NCBI RefSeq assembly: GCF_015207755.1 | Contig: NZ_JADEWH010000004.1 | Span: 310,001-374,000, forward strand | Direction: 5' to 3' | Origin: Nodularia sp. LEGE 06071 | Lineage (GTDB): Bacteria > Cyanobacteriota > Cyanobacteriia > Cyanobacteriales > Nostocaceae | DNA: 64,000 nt | Shown here: positions 43,746 to 52,327 of the stretch, one piece after another | Numbering within the stretch: the stretch's first letter is position 1 | Layout of the letters: each line of letters starts with the position of its first letter | Translations under genes and position numbers: made by a program | Notes under the pieces: generated by a model | Told to the model about the DNA's origin: nothing | Seen by the model: the letters and a program-made list of their open reading frames with translations, nothing else | The model's database searches: none

Positions 43746-44678
43746 ATGATAATACTAGTATTAGGTGGAAATGGTTTTTTTGGTAAAAACATAGTTGACA
43801 CTCTTCAACAGAATCACCACAGAGTTTTTAGCTTTTCTAAAAAAGATGGTTTTGATTTAACTAACTACTCCCTAACTTGTGAATTTTTATCTAAAATTCA
43901 ACCTGATGTTATTATCAATTGTGCTGCTAAAGTTGGGAGTTTAAACTATGTAACTAAAGAAGCTGCCGATGTAGCCGATATTAACTTGAGAATGCTATTA
44001 AATCTTTATAAATCTACCCAAGAGATTGTTCCCCAAGCAGTAATTTTGAATCCCATAGCTAACTGTGCTTATCCAGGGAATTTAGAAAGCTACAATGAAG
44101 CTGATTTTTGGCAAGGCAAAGTTCATCAATCTGTTACTGCTTATGGTAACGTTCGGAGGATGGGGGTTATTTTGAGTGAATGTTATGCAATGCAGTATGA
44201 GCTACGTTCTATTAATTTGCTAGTTCCTAATATGTATGGATCTTATGATTCAACTGATCCAAATAAAGCTCATGCGCTTAATGCATTAATAAGTAAAATC
44301 GTTAAAGCTCAAAAAGAGAACCAGGCAAATTTAGAAGTGTGGGGAAGTGGTATAGCAATTAGAGAGTGGTTATATGTTAAAGATTGTGCCGCTATTTTTG
44401 CTAAAGTAATAGAAAGAATTAACAATTATGGATTTGCTGAACCTCTGAATATTGCTCAAAATTTTGGTTTAAGTATTCGAGAATTAGTAGATATTATAGT
44501 TAATGAGTCTGGATTTGAAGGACAAATTATTTGGAATAGAAATATGCCAGATGGTGCGCCTCGTAAAGTCATGAATGATACTAGATTTCGTAAGGTTTTT
44601 CCTGATTTCCAGTTTACTGATTTAAAAGTAGGAATTAAAGAAACAATCAGTTACTATAATTCTGTATATCCTTACTAA
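43746..44678 (+). CDS. SDR epimerase/reductase resembling GDP-L-fucose synthase
   Basis: A 310-aa extended SDR. The NAD(P) site is LVLGGNGFFGKN at 4-15. The order of motifs (INCAAKVGSLNYV, NPIANCAYPGNLESYNEADF, IREWLYVKDCAAIF, GAPRKVMNDTRF) follows GDP-fucose synthase. The catalytic YxxxK reads Tyr133-Gly-Asn-Val-Arg137, an unusual Lys to Arg change, and the Cys of the epimerase site is in NCAYP at 107. Its product may be GDP-fucose or another 6-deoxy sugar. A GT10 fucosyltransferase-like gene lies downstream. No GDP-mannose dehydratase is in the window. Confidence 0.85.
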   Translation: MIILVLGGNGFFGKNIVDTLQQNHHRVFSFSKKDGFDLTNYSLTCEFLSKIQPDVIINCAAKVGSLNYVTKEAADVADINLRMLLNLYKSTQEIVPQAVILNPIANCAYPGNLESYNEADFWQGKVHQSVTAYGNVRRMGVILSECYAMQYELRSINLLVPNMYGSYDSTDPNKAHALNALISKIVKAQKENQANLEVWGSGIAIREWLYVKDCAAIFAKVIERINNYGFAEPLNIAQNFGLSIRELVDIIVNESGFEGQIIWNRNMPDGAPRKVMNDTRFRKVFPDFQFTDLKVGIKETISYYNSVYPY

Positions 44679-44726
44679 TGTTCAAGATTAGTTTATTATT
44701 TTATCCAAGTTATAAGCGCTCAAAAG

Positions 44727-45734
44727 ATGAATAAAATTACCCTTTCTTACGTAATCACAACCTACAATAAACTTCCTTATTTAAAGGAAGCTATGAAACG
44801 ATTATTAGAAAATGTCAAAGAAGACGAGGAAATAATAGTAACTGATGGAGCAAGTACAGATGGTACAGTAGAGTATTTAACAGAATTGTATCAACAAGGA
44901 AAAATTCATCAATTTATTTCTGAACTAGATAAAGGTGAAGCCCATGGCTATAATAAATGTTTATTAATGGCAAAGGGAGAATTAATTAAAATTATTACCG
45001 ATGATGATGTTTTTTACTATCCTGCTATTCAAGAATGTAAAAAATTTATGCTTGAGCATCCCGAAGTAGATGTAATAAGTGGAAATATGTCCAGTATGGG
45101 AATTGAAAATCCTCATTCAATTACGATTTTAAAGTGGTATGAAGATGAATATAGAAAGTGGCTACAAACTAAGGTAAGCTTTGCATACGGTGGGTTATCA
45201 TTAATGATTAGAAAAAGCTCATTACCTTTAACAGGTCTTTTCTTTACAGGAGTTATAGGTATAGACATCGAATTTACACTTAGAATTACTCATCTAAATG
45301 TTTGTATTGCTTGGTATACAGCATTAATGGTAATTAGAATTGATAATCCACAAAGTAATCTTAGGAAAATAGACAAACTTTCCAATCGTCGAAGAAAGCA
45401 AGAAGAAGATCATAGAAGATATTACTTATTTTACAATCCCGAATATTCCTATGAAACTACGCTGAGAGAAAGGCCACTATTGGAGATTTTACAAGAAATC
45501 ATGAAAAGACCATTGCGTATTGTTAGGGATTTTTTAAAATATATAAGTAATCGCAAACAGGATAGTTTGGTCAAAAATAACACAATATTGATTGAGAATA
45601 AAAATTTAGGTGGCAGTAATCTAAGTGATATTTTTAAGGCTTGTGAAACTACCTTATATGAATATAATCAAGCAAACTCCCCAGATTTTATTTTAAGTAA
45701 AAATGTAATTTCAAAAACTATGCTAATTGAATAA
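44727..45734 (+). CDS. Glycosyltransferase family 2 protein
   Basis: A 335-aa GT-A enzyme: SYVITTYNKLPYLKEAM at 7-23, VTDGASTDGTVEYL at 38-51 and the metal-binding DDD at 92-94 (IITDDDVFY). GIDIEFTLRI replaces the usual ED acceptor motif. About 90 C-terminal residues are polar and without known domain. It is the last intact gene of the AT-rich block; sequence after it is broken. Confidence 0.9.
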   Translation: MNKITLSYVITTYNKLPYLKEAMKRLLENVKEDEEIIVTDGASTDGTVEYLTELYQQGKIHQFISELDKGEAHGYNKCLLMAKGELIKIITDDDVFYYPAIQECKKFMLEHPEVDVISGNMSSMGIENPHSITILKWYEDEYRKWLQTKVSFAYGGLSLMIRKSSLPLTGLFFTGVIGIDIEFTLRITHLNVCIAWYTALMVIRIDNPQSNLRKIDKLSNRRRKQEEDHRRYYLFYNPEYSYETTLRERPLLEILQEIMKRPLRIVRDFLKYISNRKQDSLVKNNTILIENKNLGGSNLSDIFKACETTLYEYNQANSPDFILSKNVISKTMLIE

Positions 45735-45768
45735 TAATTGAAATTAATATACTCTTTCCATCGCCTAG

Positions 45769-46089
45769 TTAAAGAACTTTGTTATACCATATTTACCTGA
45801 TAGCACTAAATTTCTAATTCATGAAAAACCAAAAAACTATCAATTAGATTCTCTTCTTGCTTATGGTATCAGTGAAGATAGATTAGAATTTCAACCGACT
45901 CATATGAATACTATAATAGAGCGACTTTGGTTTGTAAATCCGTTAGGGACTCCAGGTTTTGCTTCAACTACTGCATTAAAAGCAGTAGGACAAAGATTAA
46001 GAAGATTTTTTGATATTCAAGAATTCAGTACCATTCATTCCAAAATATATATATCTAGATTTAAAGCAAGTTCTAGGCGTGTTCAGAAT
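45769..46089 (+). pseudogene. GT61 glycosyltransferase fragment
   Basis: About 107 codons in frame align with residues 149-253 of the intact GT61 protein at 47501: PYLPDSTKFLIHEKP with PHLPLNTKFLIQETP, YQLDSLLAYGISEDRLE with YQLDSLRAYGIGQDRLE, and SKIYISRFKASSRRV with KRIYISRQKAKARRV. A TAG precedes it, the first 148 residues and the C-terminal GPHGAG motif are missing. It is a divergent paralogue, not a fresh copy. Confidence 0.85.
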
Positions 46090-46290
46090 GCTCAAAGACT
46101 ACACAAAGCCTTACTGCAAAAAAGTATTTCTAGTGAAATATTATTCCGCAAAGACAGCTAATCTTAGTCATAGTATAGGCGATCACCGTTACTCTTCACT
46201 ACCTTGGCGTGATCTAGATTCCATTACCATTAGCAAAGAATGGAATCGCTCAGTTAACGATAGAAGTTTGTTCACAAATACCCAATAGAT
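46090..46290 (+). pseudogene. N-terminal fragment of a GT4 gene, nearly identical to part of the gene at 52328
   Basis: Starts AQRLHKALLQKSISSEILFR, as in AQRLHKALLEKSISSELLFR of the intact gene, then loses frame at a TAA (46159-46161). Bases 46196-46279 are identical to 52499-52582 over 84 positions. The high identity over part of the fragment suggests recent duplication or gene conversion. Confidence 0.88.
46196..46279 (+). repeat. 84-base exact direct repeat, copy 1
   Basis: Identical to 52499-52582, 6.3 kb away in the same orientation. It could mediate deletion of the segment between the copies by homologous recombination. Confidence 0.92.
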
Positions 46291-46307
46291 TTATAATGTT
46301 TAGACAG

Positions 46308-46400
46308 AATGTCATTACAAGGGGAGTACAGGAGATCAAAAAGTTTAGCTGGGATAAAACAGTACAGCAAACTGTATCTATTTATAATTCTCTAGTTTAA
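46308..46400 (+). pseudogene. C-terminal remnant of a GT4 glycosyltransferase
   Basis: Thirty codons and a stop read NVITRGVQEIKKFSWDKTVQ and [10 protein letters not shown], the typical last helix of GT4 enzymes (xKGLxRxKxFSWEKTAxxTLxVY). The rest of that gene is absent. Confidence 0.6.
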
Positions 46401-46410
46401 TATCAATATT

Positions 46411-47472
46411 ATGCAAAAACTTTTAGTAACAGGGTCATCAGGGCTAATTGGTTCTGAAGTTTGTATTTATTTTGCGAATCAAGGTTGGCTGATTCACGGC
46501 GTTGATAACAATCAAAGGGCAGTATTTTTTGGTGATCAAGGGGATACTCGCTGGAATCAACAGCGACTACAATCCAAGATTAAAGGTTTTGTGCATCATG
46601 AGTTGGATATCCGCGATCGCCCAGGTGTTCTTAATTTAATTGAAAGTATTCAACCAGATGCGATTGTTCATACCGCAGCACAGCCCAGTCATGACCGCGC
46701 AGCAGCCATTCCTTTTGATGATTTTGATACCAATGCTATGGGAACACTGAACCTACTAGAAGCAGCACGGCAATTTTGCCCCGAATCGCCCTTTGTCCAT
46801 ATGTCCACTAATAAAGTGTATGGTGATCGCCCCAACACCATTAAGCTCAAAGAACTGGATACTCGATGGGATTATGATGATCCCACATATCAGGAGGGGA
46901 TTCCAGAAACCTTTAGTATTGACCAATCCAAACATTCTCTGTTTGGTGCGTCTAAAGTAGCTGCTGATGTGATGGTGCAAGAATACGGACGCTATTTTAA
47001 TATGCCAACCTGCTGTTTGCGAGGAGGATGTTTAACTGGTCCTAATCACTCAGGGGTTGAATTGCATGGTTTTTTAAGTTATTTAGTAAAGGCAAACTTA
47101 GAAGGTAGGGAGTATAAGATTTTTGGTTATAAAGGTAAGCAAGTTAGAGATAATATCCATTCACTAGATGTAGCTCGATTTATTGAGGCGTTTATTGCAA
47201 ATCCGCGAATAGCAGAAGTGTATAACCTAGGAGGCGGTAAATCCAATAGTTGCTCAATTTTAGAGGCGTTTAAACTGGCGCAAAAATATAGTGATAAAGA
47301 AATGAGGTATGTCTATGTGCCAGAAAACCGTATAGGAGACCATATTTGCTATTACTCAGATTTGAGCAAAATGCGGCAACATTACCCAAACTGGGATATT
47401 ACCATCTCTCTAGAAGAAACTATTGGGCAGATTATGATGTCTTGGCAACAGCGATTGAATGCTCATATTTAG
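46411..47472 (+). CDS. SDR epimerase of the CDP-paratose/tyvelose 2-epimerase-like group
   Basis: A 353-aa extended [12 protein letters not shown] (7-15) binds NAD, and [20 protein letters not shown] at 31-50 is the hallmark of this group, as are [11 protein letters not shown] and LRGGCLTGP. The catalytic Tyr position in [11 protein letters not shown] is Phe178 with Lys182 kept. It follows the scar and precedes the GT61 gene, whose ATG lies 29 bases past its stop. It likely epimerises a CDP- or UDP-activated sugar; the true substrate is not known. Confidence 0.85.
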   Translation: MQKLLVTGSSGLIGSEVCIYFANQGWLIHGVDNNQRAVFFGDQGDTRWNQQRLQSKIKGFVHHELDIRDRPGVLNLIESIQPDAIVHTAAQPSHDRAAAIPFDDFDTNAMGTLNLLEAARQFCPESPFVHMSTNKVYGDRPNTIKLKELDTRWDYDDPTYQEGIPETFSIDQSKHSLFGASKVAADVMVQEYGRYFNMPTCCLRGGCLTGPNHSGVELHGFLSYLVKANLEGREYKIFGYKGKQVRDNIHSLDVARFIEAFIANPRIAEVYNLGGGKSNSCSILEAFKLAQKYSDKEMRYVYVPENRIGDHICYYSDLSKMRQHYPNWDITISLEETIGQIMMSWQQRLNAHI

Positions 47473-47500
47473 CTATTTTAAAAGATATTTATACAAACTT

Positions 47501-48604
47501 ATGAACAAAAATGTTATCAATACATTCTTGCGGCAGCTTTATTACAGTGCAAAACCTCCGATATGTATGGATATTGCTACTTGGGCAAAAGAGCGTAATT
47601 TACCAGTGATTGAAACTTATGCAGCAGTCCTAAGTGAAGTCGAGCCTCATATCTTTGGGGACGAAATTGCAGAATCACACTTTAAATTTCATCGTGATGT
47701 TTTATCTCGTCCTCAGTCTCTAGTTGCAATTGAAAATGCTACAGTCAAAGATGGTGTTGGGTTAGTTCAACTACCAGATGGTCAAATTTGTTATGAAGGC
47801 AATTGGTATTTACCTTACCTACTAGAGCATCCTGCTTATCGCCGGAGATTTCCACGGTTGCGGCAGATGATAACAGGTAATGTTTATTCTTTACTCTGTT
47901 TGTGGGGAGAAACATTTTATCACTGGTTTCATGATGTTTTGCCTCGACTTGAATTTGCTTTGCCGCACTTACCACTAAATACAAAGTTTCTAATTCAGGA
48001 AACGCCTTACGCCTATCAGTTAGATTCACTCCGTGCCTATGGAATTGGCCAGGATAGGCTAGAATTACAGCCTAACAGTGTAAATACGAAGATAGAGCAA
48101 CTTTGGTTTGCGAGTCCTATGGGACACACTGGATTGGGGTCTGGCTCTGCCTTAAAGTCAGTAGCGCAAAGACTGGCAACATTTTTTAATATAAAAGTTT
48201 CTGAAGTCGGACAGAAGAGAATTTACATATCACGACAAAAAGCTAAAGCTCGAAGAGTCGTAAACGAAAAACTTTTAGAGCCTCTATTAAATGAATTTGG
48301 TTTTCAAATCTTGATTTGCGAGCAACTCTCTCTTGCAGAACAAGTACAATTATTTTCTAATGCAGAAGCGATCGCAGGTCCTCATGGTGCTGGATTGATA
48401 AATATGATGTATGCTCGGTGCAGGATACCCATAGCAGAAATTGCTTTTTCCGCAACTGTTCCTTGTTACTTCATAATGGCGCGACAGTTAGGAAATTGTT
48501 TTTCGAGATTAAAGGCGATTCCTTCAGGTAGCAGCGAAGTTGCTGACATGAATCTTGAACCTCATGAACTTGAAACCTGGCTTAAATCTCATTTTTCTAC
48601 GTAA
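47501..48604 (+). CDS. Glycosyltransferase family 61 protein
   Basis: From the ATG at 47501 the protein is 367 aa (a longer frame from 47459 adds 14 residues overlapping the previous gene). YHWFHDVLPR at 140-149 and GPHGAGLINM at 293-302 are the family signatures. GT61 includes xylosyl-, arabinosyl- and GlcNAc-transferases; the sugar here is unknown. A broken paralogue is at 45769. It sits between two epimerases of the same group, which suggests that the three act on one sugar branch. Confidence 0.92.
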   Translation: MNKNVINTFLRQLYYSAKPPICMDIATWAKERNLPVIETYAAVLSEVEPHIFGDEIAESHFKFHRDVLSRPQSLVAIENATVKDGVGLVQLPDGQICYEGNWYLPYLLEHPAYRRRFPRLRQMITGNVYSLLCLWGETFYHWFHDVLPRLEFALPHLPLNTKFLIQETPYAYQLDSLRAYGIGQDRLELQPNSVNTKIEQLWFASPMGHTGLGSGSALKSVAQRLATFFNIKVSEVGQKRIYISRQKAKARRVVNEKLLEPLLNEFGFQILICEQLSLAEQVQLFSNAEAIAGPHGAGLINMMYARCRIPIAEIAFSATVPCYFIMARQLGNCFSRLKAIPSGSSEVADMNLEPHELETWLKSHFST

Positions 48605-48853
48605 AAATTATTGGAATATAGCATCATTGCAAACCCCATCATTCCAGTATTTATCTATTCCAAATTGGATTACAAACGGCTGAAATTAATGGATAATTTG
48701 AACCTATTTTTGAACTAGTTTTGCCGATGGGTATTTCACTAACCACTGCAAAACTATTTTAGAATATCCTACTTGTATATCCATCATACTAAATTTTTAT
48801 CTAAAAATAGTTTAAATATAGCCTAATAAGGTATTACTTTTCACCAAATTGTT

Positions 48854-49924
48854 ATGCGAATTTTAATTACAGGAATTTGTGGTTTTGTCGGTTCTACCTT
48901 AGCCAAAGCATTACAAGAATATTTTCCAGAATATCAAATTGTTGGCATTGATAATTTCTCCCGATCAGGGAGTTGGTTGAATAAAGCAACCTTACAGCAA
49001 CGAGGAATTGAGGTAATTCATAGCGATATTCGCCATAGCAGTGACGTAGATGCTTTACCTTCTGCTGATTGGGTAATTGATGCTGCGGCTAACCCTAGTG
49101 TCTTAGCAGGAGTAGATGGTAAAACCAGCAGTTTACAGTTAGTACAACATAATCTACTCGGAACAATTAACCTTTTAGAATATTGTAAACGGTATCAAGC
49201 TGGGTTTATTCTGCTGTCTACCAGCCGAGTTTATTCCATACCCGGATTAAGTAAATTACAAGTTGCTGAAGCTAATGGAGCATTTTATCCCGTTCCTGAA
49301 CAAATTTTTCCCGTAGGTATTTCCACAATGGGGGTAGCTGAAAACTACTCTACCAATCCGCCAGTATCATTGTATGGCAGTACAAAGGTAGCTTCAGAGC
49401 ATTTAGCTTTAGAATACGGTGCAACCTTTGAATTTCCCGTTTGGATTAATCGCTGTGGGGTGATGGCGGGAGCGGGACAGTTCGGCCATCCAGGACAAGG
49501 TATTTTTGCTTTTTGGATTCATAGCTTTCGAGAACAGCGATCCTTAAAATATATTGGCTTTGGCGGAAAAGGTTATCAAGTTCGGGATTGTTTACATCCA
49601 CAAGATTTAATTAATTTGCTACAAAAACAGTTTGCTGAACCATTAAATACAAATAAACCCAGGGTGGTTAATGTCAGTGGTGGAGTTAAGAACAGTATGT
49701 CCTTGCGACAGTTAACCCAATGGTGTGCAGACAAGTTTGGTAGTAATGAAGTTCTGGAAACTAATATTGAGCGGACATTTGATATTCCTTGGATGGTGTT
49801 AGATGCGAGTTTATCTGAGAAAGTTTGGGGATGGACACCTCAAATTGGGATAGAAAAAGTGCTAGAAGAAATTGCTATTTTTGCCAGTGAACAACCAGAT
49901 TGGTGTAGGCTATCAGCGACATGA
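48854..49924 (+). CDS. Second SDR epimerase of the CDP-paratose 2-epimerase-like group
   Basis: A 356-aa extended SDR. TGICGFVGST (6-15) binds NAD, VGIDNFSRSGSWLNKATL follows, and Tyr174-x3-Lys178 (SLYGSTKVASEH) is intact, unlike the Phe in the upstream paralogue. INRCGVMAGAGQFG and GKGYQVRDCLHPQDL are group motifs. It ends four bases inside the next glycosyltransferase gene (ATGA overlap). The 249 bases upstream are AT-rich and hold no gene. Confidence 0.85.
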   Translation: MRILITGICGFVGSTLAKALQEYFPEYQIVGIDNFSRSGSWLNKATLQQRGIEVIHSDIRHSSDVDALPSADWVIDAAANPSVLAGVDGKTSSLQLVQHNLLGTINLLEYCKRYQAGFILLSTSRVYSIPGLSKLQVAEANGAFYPVPEQIFPVGISTMGVAENYSTNPPVSLYGSTKVASEHLALEYGATFEFPVWINRCGVMAGAGQFGHPGQGIFAFWIHSFREQRSLKYIGFGGKGYQVRDCLHPQDLINLLQKQFAEPLNTNKPRVVNVSGGVKNSMSLRQLTQWCADKFGSNEVLETNIERTFDIPWMVLDASLSEKVWGWTPQIGIEKVLEEIAIFASEQPDWCRLSAT

Positions 49925-51117
49925 CTTATAAAATATTGTATATTTCAGCAGTGATTCCTGATACAACTTCTGGGGGACGCTTTGCTATGTATCGTCACCT
50001 GATTATAAAAAAAGACTTTGAGGTGGCTGTTGCTAGTACAAATTTTGTTAAATTACCTATTAAACAGCAGCTTTCGATTCGTAGAAATCGATTAATTGAA
50101 AGGCTCAGACGCACTCGATTATGTCGATTGATATATAACTTAGAATACCTACTGAACTGGATTAATATTCCTGGTTCATTGTTAAAATTTGCTGATGACT
50201 TTAAGCCAGATGTAATTGTATCTGTAGTAGATGATTGGCATCTGGGATTAGCATTTCAGTTGGCGCACCAACTTAAGGTTCCACTGATTGTTAATTTCCA
50301 AGATTTGTTTTGTCTATCTCAATTTGTTCCTTTGTCAGCGCGTCCTTATCCTGTGATCACATCTTGGCTCATCCAACGTTACCATCAAGTTAATGAGTTA
50401 GCCAATCAGGTATTTTATACCAGTGAAGGTATGAAAGAATGGTTTGGAGTTGATGATCAAGGAAATGTTCTTTATCCCGTTGGTGATTTTGATGTTCAGG
50501 TTTCCATAGAGCAAAGAGCAAATTCGCAAGATAAAGTTAAAATTATTTATGCTGGTAATTGTTATGGTGCTTACGGTCGTATGTTGTTGCGCCTAGCTGA
50601 ATCGGTGCAGAAACATCAACATATTCATCTCCAGATTTTTGCTGCGGGAAATGATTGGACACCCGAAAAACTACAGGAGATGACCGAAGCAGGAATTTAT
50701 CAAGGCTTTAAACCATTCGATGAATTAAAAGATGAACTCAAACAGGCTGATGCGTTTTTAACTGTGATGAGTTTTGAAAAGTCAGAAGAAATTTTTATGC
50801 GGACGAGTTTTACCACCAAATGGTTAGATTATGTCCCCTATGCTAAACCAGTGTTTGTTTGGACTCCAGAATATTCAACAGCCTGTGGCTTTGCCAAAAA
50901 GTATCAGTCAGGGATTCCGGTTATTCACGACGATCCAGAGGTATTGCTCAAAGTTATCAGCGAAACAGCATCAAATTCGATGGCTTGGTCTTCAGCCTGT
51001 GAAGGATCTCGTCGAGTGGCTGAGACTGTGCTGAACGCAGAGCAAATACATCATCTGTTTGTTGAGCGTGTTACTAATGTTTGCCAAGAATGCAATACTA
51101 AAAATCTTCAAGATTGA
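49921..51117 (+). CDS. GT-B fold glycosyltransferase
   Basis: A 398-aa protein. ILYISAVIPDTTSGGRFAMY opens a GT-B domain, SVVDDWHLGLAFQLA lies in the first half, and IIYAGNCYGAYGRMLLRLAE starts the second. A nucleotide-binding ExxxE-like motif is weak; the C-terminal TSFTTKWLDYVPYAKPVFVW takes its place. It is a paralogue of the gene directly downstream. The start overlaps the epimerase by four bases. Confidence 0.8.
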   Translation: MTYKILYISAVIPDTTSGGRFAMYRHLIIKKDFEVAVASTNFVKLPIKQQLSIRRNRLIERLRRTRLCRLIYNLEYLLNWINIPGSLLKFADDFKPDVIVSVVDDWHLGLAFQLAHQLKVPLIVNFQDLFCLSQFVPLSARPYPVITSWLIQRYHQVNELANQVFYTSEGMKEWFGVDDQGNVLYPVGDFDVQVSIEQRANSQDKVKIIYAGNCYGAYGRMLLRLAESVQKHQHIHLQIFAAGNDWTPEKLQEMTEAGIYQGFKPFDELKDELKQADAFLTVMSFEKSEEIFMRTSFTTKWLDYVPYAKPVFVWTPEYSTACGFAKKYQSGIPVIHDDPEVLLKVISETASNSMAWSSACEGSRRVAETVLNAEQIHHLFVERVTNVCQECNTKNLQD

Positions 51118-52303
51118 ATTTACTCAGCATAACGATGTGAACAAGCGCAAAATTATTGTAATTTCTTCTATTTCTCCTCAACCCACCAGTGCTGGGCAAA
51201 TTTTACTATATCGGCATTTAAATCAAGCTACTGGCTGGGATGTTGATATCGTACCGAATCCCTATGAAATTAAAACTGATAGATGGCAAACAAAGTTAAT
51301 TAAAAGGCTAGAATATACTCGCTTCCATCCTTGGGGTCATGATTTCCAAGTTATAGATCAGGGGATGGTGTGGGACAATACACTACTCAATTCCCATCAA
51401 CGGGTGTTTAATTCTCAAACTGGCGACAAAACCATAGTTCTGACTATTTCTCATGGTGATGGTTGCTGGGCTGCACAGAGATTTGCTCACCATTATCAAT
51501 TACCTTTAGTAACAATTTTTCATGATTGGTGGCCAGATATTCCTACTTTACATAAACCTTTCCGTCAGCTATTAGAGCGACGTTTTGAGCAACTTTACCA
51601 GCAATCTAATTTAGCTCTGTGTGTTTCAGAGGGTATGAAGAATGCTTTGGGTTCACATTCCAATAGTACAGTTCTTTATCCCATACCTGCTTTACTCAAG
51701 GAGGAAATAATTACACAATATCAGCCTGAAAATGATCAAATATCATCTCCATTACAGGTGGTTTATTTTGGAAATCTCCACGAGTATGGACCAATTTTAG
51801 CTCAATTACTTGAGGTGACAAAAGATAATGCTAAGATTCAAGTACAAGTTCGCGGATCTAACCCAAATTGGTCAGCAGATTTTCGTTCAGAAATGCGCGA
51901 TCGCAATTTATGGTTAGACTTTGCCCCTAGAGAGGAATTAAATCATTGGTTAGCTTCGGCTGATGTGTTTTTAGTAACCATGAGTTTTGATCCTGCTTTG
52001 CGGCGACGTATGGAAACCAGTTTTCCATCTAAGTTGCCTGAATATGCTCAATTTGGTAAACCTTTAGTGATTTGGGGACCCAATTATTGTTCGGCTATTC
52101 GCTGGGGGAGCGAAGGCGATCGCGCTCTTTGTATAACCGATGAAAATCCTCAAGTTCTAGTTTCTGCTCTAGAAAAAATCAAGGGCTTCCCAGAACAGCA
52201 AGAATACTATGCTAAACAGAGTAGAATTGCTGCTCAAACTGAGTTTAATCCTTCTATTATACAGAACCAGTTTGTGGAGAGTCTTCAAAGTCTAATTAAA
52301 TAA
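51077..52303 (+). CDS. GT-B fold glycosyltransferase, paralogue of the preceding gene
   Basis: The ATG at 51077 gives a 408-aa protein that overlaps the previous gene by 41 bases; a GTG at 51137 (MNKRKIIVISS) would remove the overlap and start at the conserved strand, so the start is uncertain. ISSISPQPTSAGQILLYRHL corresponds to the opening of the upstream paralogue, and ETSFPSKLPEYAQFGKPLVIWG to its C-terminal motif. Donor and acceptor unknown. Confidence 0.8.
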   Translation: MFAKNAILKIFKIEFTQHNDVNKRKIIVISSISPQPTSAGQILLYRHLNQATGWDVDIVPNPYEIKTDRWQTKLIKRLEYTRFHPWGHDFQVIDQGMVWDNTLLNSHQRVFNSQTGDKTIVLTISHGDGCWAAQRFAHHYQLPLVTIFHDWWPDIPTLHKPFRQLLERRFEQLYQQSNLALCVSEGMKNALGSHSNSTVLYPIPALLKEEIITQYQPENDQISSPLQVVYFGNLHEYGPILAQLLEVTKDNAKIQVQVRGSNPNWSADFRSEMRDRNLWLDFAPREELNHWLASADVFLVTMSFDPALRRRMETSFPSKLPEYAQFGKPLVIWGPNYCSAIRWGSEGDRALCITDENPQVLVSALEKIKGFPEQQEYYAKQSRIAAQTEFNPSIIQNQFVESLQSLIK

Positions 52304-52327
52304 AGTATTTAATCTATATAGATTGTT

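Larger units (their letters stand above)
45735..46410. other. Recombination scar made of three broken glycosyltransferase pieces
   Basis: No intact gene. Left to right: a GT61 piece (from 45769), a piece of the GT4 gene at 52328 (about 46090-46290) and the tail of a further GT4 gene (46308-46400). They join without intervening DNA, as expected from gene replacement in a glycan locus. Confidence 0.85.
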
